The notes: generated by a model from the sequence alone, not told the origin. DNA of 5,813 nucleotides from an uncultured Prevotella sp. (GCA_946999025.1 CAMQBP010000134.1:1-5813); one strand, 5' to 3'; counted from the first letter of the stretch, positions 1 to 4,977 are shown. Translations and numbers: made by a program.

Positions 1-2
1 TG

Positions 3-17
3 GCAGCCTAAGGCTGC
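3..17. repeat. REP-like palindrome GCAGCC-TAA-GGCTGC
   Basis: A perfect 6-bp inverted repeat with a 3-nt centre (GCAGCC TAA GGCTGC) lies at the left window edge. TGGC at 1-4 and GCCA at 21-24 could add an outer, bulged pairing. The arm resembles the 18-bp palindrome at 3715-3732 (shared pattern CGCARCC...GGYTGC), so both may belong to one short palindromic family. The element may continue left of the window. Its role could be a transcript end or a REP-like element; no T-run follows it on either strand within the visible sequence. Confidence 0.5.
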
Positions 18-142
18 GTAGCCATATACTCAAATTTTAACGAACTATTGATATATAATAAGGTAGATAATCAACATCAGCTTGCAAGCGTTGAGCAAAC
101 AACATCCGTCAAGAAGATGGGCAAACAAGGTAATTTCCTTCT
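18..142. other. Non-coding stretch downstream of argS
   Basis: I see no gene here. The sequence is A/T-rich at first (about 25-70) and holds a 10-bp palindrome GCTTGCAAGC at 80-89 that is loosely bracketed by CAAC (72-75) and GTTG (90-93). A plus-strand reading frame starts at 82 but runs antisense through argS and is not credible. Confidence 0.5.
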
Positions 143-162
143 CCCTCCCCTGCTGGGGAGGG
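143..162 (-). terminator. GC-rich hairpin behind argS (possible non-canonical terminator)
   Basis: CCCTCCCC (143-150) and GGGGAGGG (155-162) form a perfect 8-bp stem with a 4-nt loop, 16 nt beyond the argS stop codon. In the argS transcript the hairpin is followed by an A/G-rich stretch, not a U-run, so it is not a textbook intrinsic terminator. The left arm could instead pair with GGGGAGGG at 164-171, giving two mutually exclusive stems. It may protect the mRNA 3' end or stop transcription by another mechanism. A role is inferred from position only. Confidence 0.4.
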
Positions 163-172
163 CGGGGAGGGG
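155..172 (+). other. G-quadruplex motif with single-base loops
   Basis: The plus strand reads GGGGAGGGCGGGGAGGGG, four runs of 3-4 guanines separated by single bases A, C and A. That is the pattern expected of a very stable intramolecular G-quadruplex. It ends 5 nt before the argS stop codon complement. The plus strand is the template strand for argS, so a folded quadruplex would face RNA polymerase as it leaves the gene, while the mRNA would carry the C-rich complement. It also competes with the hairpin at 143-162, which uses the same guanines. Confidence 0.55.
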
Positions 173-177
173 CTTCC

Positions 178-1998
178 CTACATCCTCTCAGGAACCTCTA
201 TACCAAGCAGCAGCATGCCGTTCTTGATGATCTTTGCCACGTTGTTGGCCAGCACCAACCGAGTGAGTTTTTCCTCTTGCGTGTCGGCGTTCAGAATGCT
301 GTAGTCGTGGTAGAACTGGTTGAAGTCTTTGGTCAACTCGTAACAATAGTTGGCAATGCCGCTCGGACTGTAATCCGTTGCAGCCTGTTCTATCACCGCA
401 CTGAAGTCGTTCATCTTCTGTATCAATGCAATTTCCTTGTCGTTCAGTGGCGCATCGCTGGGCAGTTGCGCTGGCAATGCCATGCCCTCTGCAGCCGCTT
501 TGCGCATGATGGAACGGATGCGGGCGTAAGTATATTGGATGAACGGCCCCGTGTTGCCATTGAAGTCGATAGACTCTTCGGGATTGAACAGCATGTTTTT
601 GCGCGCATCTACCTTCAAAATGAAGTATTTCAGTGCGCCCAATCCAACCACGCGGGCAATTTCACGCTTCTCTTCCTCGCTCATATCCTTGAACTTACCC
701 AGCTCATCACTGGTCTTGCGGGCATCGTCTATCATGGTTGCTATCAACTCATCGGCATCCACCACCGTGCCTTCGCGGCTCTTCATCTTACCGTTTGGCA
801 ATTCAACCATGCCGTATGAGAAGTGTACCAACTCCTTACCCCACTTGAATCCCAAGCGGTCGAGCAAGATGGAAAGTACCTGAAAATGATAATTCTGCTC
901 GTTGCCAACCACATATATCATCTTGTCGATGGGGAAATCCTTGAACCGCATGTCTGCCGTTCCAATGTCTTGCGTCATGTACACGCTGGTGCCGTCAGAA
1001 CGAAGCAACAGCTTTTGGTCCAAACCCTCTTGTGTCAGGTCTGCCCATACGCTGTTGTCATCCTTTCGGAAGAAAAGACCTTTCTCCAGTCCTTCTTCTA
1101 CCTTAGCCTTTCCCTCGAGGTAAGTATCTGATTCATAATATATCTTGTCAAAGCTCACGCCCAACGTCTTGTACGTTTCATCAAAGCCGGCGTAAACCCA
1201 ATTGTTCATTTTTTGCCACAAAGCGCGCACCTCTTCATCGCCCTGTTCCCACTTCACGAGCATTTGGCGCGCCTCTTTCATCAGCGGAGCCTCTTCTTTC
1301 GCCTTGTTCTCGGCGGCCTCTTCGTCCAGTCCCTCGTCTGTCATGAACTTGTTTTTCAGCTCTGCCACCTCGGCTCTATAGTGCTTGTCAAACGCCACAT
1401 AGTAGTCGCCAATGAGGTGATCGCCTTTCTTTCCGCTTGACTCGGGCGTCTCTCCGTTGCCCCATTTCAGCCAAGCGAGCATTGATTTGCAAATATGAAT
1501 ACCTCGGTCGTTCACGATGTTGGTTTTCACCACCTTATTGCCATTGGCTTGCATGATTTCCGCCAACGACCATCCCAACAAGTTGTTGCGAACATGCCCC
1601 AAGTGAAGTGGCTTGTTGGTGTTGGGCGATGAATACTCTATCATCACCAAGGGCGATTGGTCTGTGACGGGTTTTTCTCCGAATTTCTCATCTGCATGCA
1701 TGTCATTGAGCAATCCCACCCATGCCTCTTTGGCGATGTTGAGGTTCAAGAAACCCTTCACGACGTTGAAACCAGCTACGGCCGCACAGTCTCGCACCAG
1801 CAACTCGCCGATGGCTTGCGCCGTGTCTTCGGGTTTCTGGCGTGATATTTTCAGGAAGGGAAACACCACCAAGGTGAGGTTTCCTTCAAAGTTACTCTTT
1901 GTTTTTTGTAGTTGTACCATCGACATTGGTACCTCTTGACCATAGAGTTCTTTCACTGAAGCAATGACAGAACTTGCAATTTGGTTCTCAATTTTCAT
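178..1998 (-). CDS. argS: Arginyl-tRNA synthetase (class I)
   Basis: ArgS attaches arginine to tRNA-Arg at the cost of ATP in the cytoplasm. The 606-residue product is full length for the bacterial family. Visible landmarks are the N-terminal tRNA-binding (Add-1/Arg_tRNA_synt_N) region at about 1-110, the EYSSPNTNKPLHLGH block with the class I HIGH motif as H132-L-G-H135, the DRG segment near 164, a charged Lys/Glu-rich insert at about 205-250, and the KMSKS counterpart K404-M-K-S-R408. The C-terminal DALR anticodon-binding domain includes TGPFIQYTYARIRSI at 483-497, and the protein ends in LLLGIEVPERM. The start at 1998 fits the family N-terminus and follows an A/T-rich leader without a Shine-Dalgarno sequence, as usual in Bacteroidetes. 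The stop is TAG. The gene appears to be transcribed alone from its own promoter (box at 2102-2109). All catalytic signatures are present and nothing suggests damage. Confidence 0.98.
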   Translation of the reverse strand: MKIENQIASSVIASVKELYGQEVPMSMVQLQKTKSNFEGNLTLVVFPFLKISRQKPEDTAQAIGELLVRDCAAVAGFNVVKGFLNLNIAKEAWVGLLNDMHADEKFGEKPVTDQSPLVMIEYSSPNTNKPLHLGHVRNNLLGWSLAEIMQANGNKVVKTNIVNDRGIHICKSMLAWLKWGNGETPESSGKKGDHLIGDYYVAFDKHYRAEVAELKNKFMTDEGLDEEAAENKAKEEAPLMKEARQMLVKWEQGDEEVRALWQKMNNWVYAGFDETYKTLGVSFDKIYYESDTYLEGKAKVEEGLEKGLFFRKDDNSVWADLTQEGLDQKLLLRSDGTSVYMTQDIGTADMRFKDFPIDKMIYVVGNEQNYHFQVLSILLDRLGFKWGKELVHFSYGMVELPNGKMKSREGTVVDADELIATMIDDARKTSDELGKFKDMSEEEKREIARVVGLGALKYFILKVDARKNMLFNPEESIDFNGNTGPFIQYTYARIRSIMRKAAAEGMALPAQLPSDAPLNDKEIALIQKMNDFSAVIEQAATDYSPSGIANYCYELTKDFNQFYHDYSILNADTQEEKLTRLVLANNVAKIIKNGMLLLGIEVPERM

Positions 1999-2032
1999 GC
2001 TAATAAAAAATAAAATTTACTGACACTGAAAC

Positions 2033-2092
2033 AATCTTCATGCTTAAAAAGCATACCTATCAACGTTTTTGATGCTTTATCAATAGAAGATT
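2033..2092 (-). promoter_or_regulatory. Structured 5' leader of argS with competing stems
   Basis: The predicted argS leader (about 2096 down to 1999) contains nested inverted repeats. AATCTTC (2033-2039) is fully complementary to GAAGATT (2086-2092), giving a 7-bp closing stem that begins near the expected RNA 5' end. Inside it, AAAGCAT (2048-2054) can pair with ATGCTTT (2072-2078), or its AAGCAT part can pair with ATGCTT (2040-2045) in a tight 3-nt-loop hairpin. ATCAA (2059-2063) and TTGAT (2069-2073) can form a further small stem. The central segment can therefore choose between two partners, as attenuators and riboregulators do. I see no canonical T-box elements and no U-run typical of a terminator, so any regulatory role is inferred. 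Confidence 0.4.
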
Positions 2093-2101
2093 TATGTGCT
2101 G

Positions 2102-2109
2102 CAAAGGTA
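2102..2109 (-). promoter_or_regulatory. Bacteroidetes -7 promoter box of argS
   Basis: On the minus strand this reads TACCTTTG followed by C, an exact match to the Bacteroidetes housekeeping -7 consensus TAnnTTTG. The expected start of transcription is about 2096, giving a leader of roughly 100 nt before the argS start at 1998. A well-spaced TTTG at -33 is not obvious; the nearest TTG lies only 12 nt upstream, so the match rests on the -7 box. Confidence 0.65.
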
Positions 2110-2159
2110 CAACATTTAATTCAAAACCACTGGATAACCGCTGTTTTTTATGCCATCTT

Positions 2160-2225
2160 CCACCCTCATCTCTTAAAATACAGTCAGTAGATGGTCGTAC
2201 ACCATGCGCTATACGCCATGCATTC
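2160..2225. repeat. Dispersed 66-nt repeat, copy 1
   Basis: This segment aligns without gaps to 3511-3576 in the same orientation, with 55 of 66 positions identical by my manual count. Shared blocks are CCACCCTCATCTC, AATACAGTCAGT, GGTCGT and TACGCC, and both copies end in TGCATTC. Weaker similarity may extend a few bases to the left; to the right it stops abruptly. Both copies lie in non-coding DNA, each on the 3' side of a minus-strand gene (here hutD). The minus-strand reading frame is open in this copy but has a stop in copy 2, which argues against a conserved peptide. Confidence 0.8.
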
Positions 2226-2280
2226 TTCCACCCAACGTTTGGCATGGCGACGAAACATATAATCATCATCGAAACAATCC

Positions 2281-2293
2281 CTCCCTTTGGGAG
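2281..2293 (-). other. Small hairpin downstream of hutD
   Basis: CTCCC (2281-2285) and GGGAG (2289-2293) form a perfect 5-bp stem with a 3-nt loop, about 58 nt beyond the hutD stop. In the minus-strand transcript it is not followed by a U-run, so it is a weak terminator candidate. Confidence 0.25.
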
Positions 2294-2350
2294 AACATTC
2301 TGCTTCATGCAATAAGATTATTTTTTTCGTGTATCAGCCGAAACTACAGC

Positions 2351-2866
2351 TCAAGGAATTTCTACGACCACTGCTTTTCCTGTAAACTTGTAAGGCTCAG
2401 TTGTGAGGACAGAATTGTATTTCTCCACTTTTCTGCCATTGATATCGAGGTCCTCGAGTGCAAAAATGAAGGTTGTGGTGGTCTTTTCGCTTTCTCCTTT
2501 GCAGGCGACAGTAACCTTTGTTTTGTAGTCTTTACGGCAAATGACATTGAAATCGATCGCCCCACTGCTGTTTACCGAACGAACACTTTTGCTCCCATCG
2601 AAAGCGAAAGGAAGGTCATTGCTCAGTTGATGCGCACGTCCATCTATATATAAGGTGATGTTACCCTCAACTGGTAACAAAAAGCGTTGATAGTGTGAAA
2701 AGTCAGAAAAAGTACTTTCCGTGAGGTGAATCACCGCTGATGATATCCGCAGGTCGAAGTTTCGCTCAGCAAGACTACTGTCGTGAGGGAGGATGAACAG
2801 CTCTCTTGTGATGCCGCCGCTCCATTGGTTTACCTTATAATCTGACTGTTGAATAATTTTGAACAT
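2351..2866 (-). CDS. HutD/Ves family cupin-like protein
   Basis: The 171-residue product carries the marks of the HutD/Ves family: W15-S-G-G18-I-T-R-E22-L near the N-terminus, FDLRISSA at 37-44, the FSDFSHYQRFLLPVEG block at 53-68, LPFAFDG at 85-91 and DFNVICRKD at 105-113. Family members are small double-domain cupins. In Pseudomonas HutD is linked to control of histidine utilisation, and E. coli Ves is a cold- and stress-inducible protein; the biochemical activity is poorly defined. No histidine-degradation genes lie beside it here, so a histidine role cannot be inferred from context. I chose the start at 2866 because homology begins at MFKIIQQ; a longer frame from 2986 would add 40 residues without family resemblance and would cover the candidate promoter. 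No signal peptide is seen, so it is probably cytoplasmic. Confidence 0.85.
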   Translation of the reverse strand: MFKIIQQSDYKVNQWSGGITRELFILPHDSSLAERNFDLRISSAVIHLTESTFSDFSHYQRFLLPVEGNITLYIDGRAHQLSNDLPFAFDGSKSVRSVNSSGAIDFNVICRKDYKTKVTVACKGESEKTTTTFIFALEDLDINGRKVEKYNSVLTTEPYKFTGKAVVVEIP

Positions 2867-2953
2867 CTTTTGTTGGTTTTGATGATAGAAGAATAGCCAT
2901 GTCCCGAAGTTGGAATAAAAGCCACTTTCGTAATGAACGATAGGGCGAAGATA

Positions 2954-2987
2954 CAAATAAAATGGAAAGGTATGCAAGCTTTTCAAA
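2954..2987 (-). promoter_or_regulatory. Candidate promoter of the hutD-like gene
   Basis: On the minus strand TTTG (2987-2984) is followed after 22 nt by TTTATTTG (2961-2954), which differs from the TAnnTTTG consensus at one base. Transcription would start near 2949 and leave a leader of about 80 nt before the start codon at 2866. Support is modest because the sequence is A/T-rich and such matches arise by chance. Confidence 0.35.
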
Positions 2988-3254
2988 GATTTTTATACGA
3001 TGGCGAATCCGCAAAGGAGCTTTTTGTTTTTAAATCAAACCCAACATTCTTCCGTGAAATGTTTGCTCTCGCAACGTGTTTTTAACACAAATGCTGGGCG
3101 TTTTTACAGCCAACTTGTTCGTATGTCGTCAATAAGCACATTATGAAAGGTTTTTGTTATTGATTTGATTAGTAACGACTTATAAGAATTTTAATCCTAA
3201 GTGGAAATTAAAAAGCAATGTATTTGGGGTAAAAAGCCCTTCAATATGATGCAA
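2988..3254. other. Non-coding DNA upstream of the hutD-like gene
   Basis: No gene is supported. The stretch is A/T-rich and contains a GTGTT-TTT-AACAC hairpin (3076-3088) and a weak GCTG/CAGC pairing just to its right. At 3236-3254 there may be a degenerate extra unit of the adjoining 22-nt array (it ends in GATGCAA). No strong promoter box was found on either strand. Confidence 0.45.
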
Positions 3255-3342
3255 ATTGGGCGGTTAAAGCATGCAGATTGAGTGGTTAAAGCATACAGTT
3301 TGGAGGGCAAAAGCATGCATATTGCCCATTTGTTGCATGTGA
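3255..3342. repeat. Tandem array, four units of 22 nt
   Basis: Four back-to-back 22-nt units lie at 3255-3276, 3277-3298, 3299-3320 and 3321-3342. The core GGTTAAAGCATRCAG is shared by the first two units, which agree at 19 of 22 positions. The third agrees with the first at 16 of 22 and the fourth at 12 of 22. The GCAT element recurs at exactly 22-nt steps (3269, 3291, 3313, 3335). The third unit also lies within an inverted repeat GGGCAA (3305-3310)/TTGCCC (3322-3327). A 22-bp period is close to two helical turns, so it could be a decayed minisatellite or an array of protein-binding sites. There are no spacers, so it is not a CRISPR array. Confidence 0.7.
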
Positions 3343-3441
3343 ATAGGGTACAAGAGGCTGAGTTTAAGACTTTGAAAGCCTTAAAAATCTCTTCATTTTG
3401 TCTATTTCTCGATTTTATTTTGTCAAAGAAAAAGAACCGCT

Positions 3442-3464
3442 TTAACAAACGAAAGGTTTGTTAA
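3442..3464 (-). terminator. 9-bp stem-loop, possible minus-strand terminator
   Basis: TTAACAAAC (3442-3450) and GTTTGTTAA (3456-3464) form a perfect 9-bp stem with the 5-nt loop GAAAG. On the minus strand the stem is followed after a few bases by TTCTTTTTCTTTG, a T-rich tail reminiscent of an intrinsic terminator. It lies about 290 nt beyond the stop of the DIP1984-family gene, so it could end that operon with a long 3' UTR or end a separate small RNA. The stem is A/T-rich and the T-run is offset, which lowers certainty. Confidence 0.45.
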
Positions 3465-3510
3465 CAAAGTAGAGCGTCGGAAGCCCTACGCATGTTAAAA
3501 ATCCCACATC

Positions 3511-3576
3511 CCACCCTCATCTCAAAGAATACAGTCAGTTGACGGTCGTGCTACATGCTCTTTACGCCGTGCATTC
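3511..3576. repeat. Dispersed 66-nt repeat, copy 2
   Basis: This is the second copy of the element at 2160-2225, exactly 1351 nt to the right and in the same orientation, 55 of 66 positions identical without gaps. It sits in the gene-free interval on the 3' side of the DIP1984-family gene. Differences are spread along the element; one creates a stop in the minus-strand frame that is open in copy 1. The right boundary after TGCATTC is sharp in both copies. Confidence 0.8.
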
Positions 3577-3586
3577 GTATGCTGAT

Positions 3587-3646
3587 GTGCTGAACCTGCA
3601 CCGTGACTTGATTCATAATAGAATCATGCTGTTGGTTCCGAACAGC
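3587..3646. other. Cluster of three successive hairpins
   Basis: Three simple inverted repeats follow one another: GTGC/GCAC with a 7-nt loop (3587-3601), TGATTC/GAATCA with a 6-nt loop (3609-3626), and GCTGTT/AACAGC with a 7-nt loop (3628-3646). They lie between the dispersed repeat and the 18-bp palindrome, in the predicted 3' UTR of the DIP1984-family gene. Single hairpins of this size are common by chance; the run of three is what stands out. They do not fold into a tRNA-like cloverleaf that I can recognise. Confidence 0.35.
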
Positions 3647-3714
3647 GCAAGTGATCATACTCTTCTTTTTCAACTCGCCCTGTATTACGAGACTACACCC
3701 ATAAAATGTCATTG

Positions 3715-3732
3715 CGCAACCCGCGGGTTGCG
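3715..3732. repeat. Perfect 18-bp palindrome CGCAACCCGCGGGTTGCG
   Basis: The 18 bases are identical to their own reverse complement; as RNA a 7-bp stem with a CGCG loop is the likely fold. It begins 18 nt beyond the stop of the DIP1984-family gene. In that transcript the hairpin is followed by CAATGACATTTTATG, with only a short, offset U-run, so it is a doubtful intrinsic terminator. Its arms resemble the palindrome at 3-17, which suggests a REP-like intergenic family; a binding site for a dimeric protein is an alternative. Confidence 0.65.
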
Positions 3733-3750
3733 TTTGTCGTTGGTGCGACT

Positions 3751-4203
3751 TTATACCAAGTCTACCTCAAAATTGGTGGCCTGAATTTGCATGTCCAGCT
3801 TGCGCAACTCCTGCGAAAAGTGGTCAATCTGCTTGTTCAGTGCCTTGATGTCGATTGTTGAAACGTATTTAATCTCGGTACGCGAATAGCGGTCTTGAGT
3901 CTGAGTCGCAGCGTTAAAAGCCTCTCTGAGAATGCCAATGCGCTTGGTCAGCATGTCGCGTTCGGCCATCATGGCGGTCAGGGTGCGGCCATTGCGCTCT
4001 GTCTTCAGGTTGGTGATGTTGATTTTCAGAATCAGTTCCTCGAGCTGTTTCAAGCATTCGTCCAGCACTTTGAGTAGCTCTTCCGGCTGTTCGGCAGGCT
4101 CGTCGCCCTCCTGGATTTTTACGTTTTGCGTCAGTCGACTGCTCAATTGATCAATCTTTTTCTGCAAATCTTTTCTCAAACTTAATGCTTCTGCCAGTTT
4201 CAT
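3751..4203 (-). CDS. DIP1984 family protein, coiled-coil, function unknown
   Basis: The 150-residue product matches from memory the conserved small family named after Corynebacterium DIP1984 (sometimes labelled septicolysin). Recognisable pieces are the opening MKLAEALSLRKDLQKKI, the QEGDEPAEQPEELL turn at 31-44, the KINITN segment at 60-65, AERD at 80-83, RYSRTEIK at 105-112 and the closing RKLDMQIQATNFEVDL. The rest is long amphipathic helix, probably coiled coil (about 1-26, 40-66, 76-98 and 118-145). There is no signal peptide or membrane segment. Its molecular role is not established; the septicolysin label should not be read as evidence of a toxin. It begins 26 nt after the Nudix stop on the same strand, so the two are probably co-transcribed. 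No Shine-Dalgarno sequence precedes the start, only A/T-rich DNA. Confidence 0.85.
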   Translation of the reverse strand: MKLAEALSLRKDLQKKIDQLSSRLTQNVKIQEGDEPAEQPEELLKVLDECLKQLEELILKINITNLKTERNGRTLTAMMAERDMLTKRIGILREAFNAATQTQDRYSRTEIKYVSTIDIKALNKQIDHFSQELRKLDMQIQATNFEVDLV

Positions 4204-4229
4204 GATGATATATTTTTATTGATTTTTGT

Positions 4230-4793
4230 TCATTTGTTTGGTTTCTTGCCTACGTTTGTCCAACCCATTTCGCTGGCTCTTTCGAGGAAAATGCGCAAAC
4301 CTTGGCGGATAGAACGCAGTCCGAACTGCTCGGTGTGAATCTCATTTAGTGGCAACCACAAGGCTGCTTCGGCGTCGTCACCAGCTTTCAGACAGGATGT
4401 GTCGCTCACTTCGCAACGAAAAAACATGTCAAGCGTGGGGATATCCAGTCCGCTGTAGCGGTACTTATTGGGCAAACTGAACACATATTCCGCGCGGTCT
4501 ACCTGCAAATTCGTTTCCTCTTTCACCTCCCTGATGATGGCTTCTTCGCCCGTTTCGTTTGCATCGGTGAATCCACCGGGAAGGTCCAGCGTTCCTTTGC
4601 CGGGTTCGTTGCGCCGCTTCTCAACCAACAATTCGCCACGTTCGTTGAGGATGAAGGCCACGTTGGCGGCACTTGGGTTCATGAAATACACAAAGTCACA
4701 GTTCTCACATCGTTTGCTTTTCTCGTTATTTTCCACGAAGTGTTGGCTTCCACACACTGGGCAGAACTTGAATTTTTCCAAAAAATGCATCAT
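4230..4793 (-). CDS. Nudix hydrolase with N-terminal zinc ribbon
   Basis: Nudix enzymes hydrolyse a nucleoside diphosphate linked to another group; the substrate here is unknown. The 187-residue protein has an N-terminal zinc ribbon with C11-x2-C14 and C29-x2-C32, then the Nudix fold from about 43. The Nudix box spans G74 to L96: G74-x5-E80-x7-R88-E-V-K-E-E93-T-N-L, with all metal-binding glutamates present and asparagine replacing the usual glycine at 95. A zinc ribbon before the Nudix domain recalls NudC-type NADH pyrophosphatases, but the protein is shorter and lacks the NudC N-terminal domain and its SQPWPFPxS signature, so NADH or capped-RNA activity should not be assumed. Two ATG codons occur in tandem (4793 and 4790); either could be used. 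The DIP1984-family gene follows after 26 nt. Confidence 0.92.
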   Translation of the reverse strand: MMHFLEKFKFCPVCGSQHFVENNEKSKRCENCDFVYFMNPSAANVAFILNERGELLVEKRRNEPGKGTLDLPGGFTDANETGEEAIIREVKEETNLQVDRAEYVFSLPNKYRYSGLDIPTLDMFFRCEVSDTSCLKAGDDAEAALWLPLNEIHTEQFGLRSIRQGLRIFLERASEMGWTNVGKKPNK

Positions 4794-4831
4794 AGTTAGT
4801 CATTCTTATCTTGGTGGACACTATCCAAATA

Positions 4832-4839
4832 CAAATTTA
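4832..4839 (-). promoter_or_regulatory. Candidate -7 box of the Nudix-DIP1984 operon
   Basis: On the minus strand this reads TAAATTTG, an exact match to TAnnTTTG. Transcription would start near 4826, leaving a leader of about 30 nt before the Nudix start at 4793. No convincing -33 TTTG lies at the usual distance, and the region is A/T-rich, so the call is tentative. Confidence 0.4.
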
Positions 4840-4940
4840 GACAAAATATTTGAATTAGAGGTCTGTTTTGAAGAAAATTGAGAAAGGACCTTGATTTACC
4901 CCCGTACATCGGGCATTGCTGGTAAAAAACATCCGTTTGC

Positions 4941-4971
4941 TTGGGTGAACCGCCATTTTTATATAATTTTG
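4941..4971 (+). promoter_or_regulatory. Promoter of spmAB, almost abutting the start codon
   Basis: TTG (4941-4943) and, 20 nt later, TAATTTTG (4964-4971) match the Bacteroidetes -33 and -7 elements; the -7 box is exact. A TTTG at 4936-4939 is an alternative -33 element with longer spacing. The transcription start expected a few bases after the -7 box falls at about 4976-4978, on or next to the ATG at 4978, so the mRNA would be leaderless or nearly so. Confidence 0.5.
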
Positions 4972-4977
4972 CACCAA

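Larger units (their letters stand above)
2110..2350. other. Gene-free interval between hutD and argS
   Basis: No credible gene is present. The interval contains the first copy of the dispersed repeat (2160-2225), a small CTCCC-TTT-GGGAG hairpin at 2281-2293, and a T-rich run on the plus strand at about 2318-2328 shortly beyond the hutD stop. An 82-residue minus-strand frame at 2060-2308 crosses the argS promoter and part of its leader and encodes nothing recognisable. Confidence 0.55.

Noticed and set aside
82..819. Plus-strand open frame of 245 codons
   Set aside because: It runs antisense to argS, whose protein is unmistakable, and its translation has no recognisable domain.
1999..2109. 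T-box riboswitch before argS
   Set aside because: No T-box consensus, specifier loop or antiterminator/terminator pair with a U-run could be found, so I report only a structured leader.
2060..2308. Minus-strand open frame of 82 codons between hutD and argS
   Set aside because: It crosses the argS promoter, part of the leader and the dispersed repeat; the second repeat copy has a stop in the matching frame.
2867..2986. Longer start of the hutD-like gene at 2986
   Set aside because: The added 40 residues show no family resemblance and would cover the candidate promoter; homology begins at the ATG at 2866.
3255..3342. CRISPR array
   Set aside because: The 22-nt units are contiguous with no spacers and decay progressively, and no cas genes are near.
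3587..3646. tRNA or tRNA-like structure
   Set aside because: There is no acceptor stem, no T-arm consensus and no anticodon arm of the right size; only simple hairpins are present.
3539..3784. Plus-strand open frame of 81 codons
   Set aside because: It starts inside a repeat, passes through the palindrome, overlaps the end of the DIP1984-family gene and resembles no family I know.
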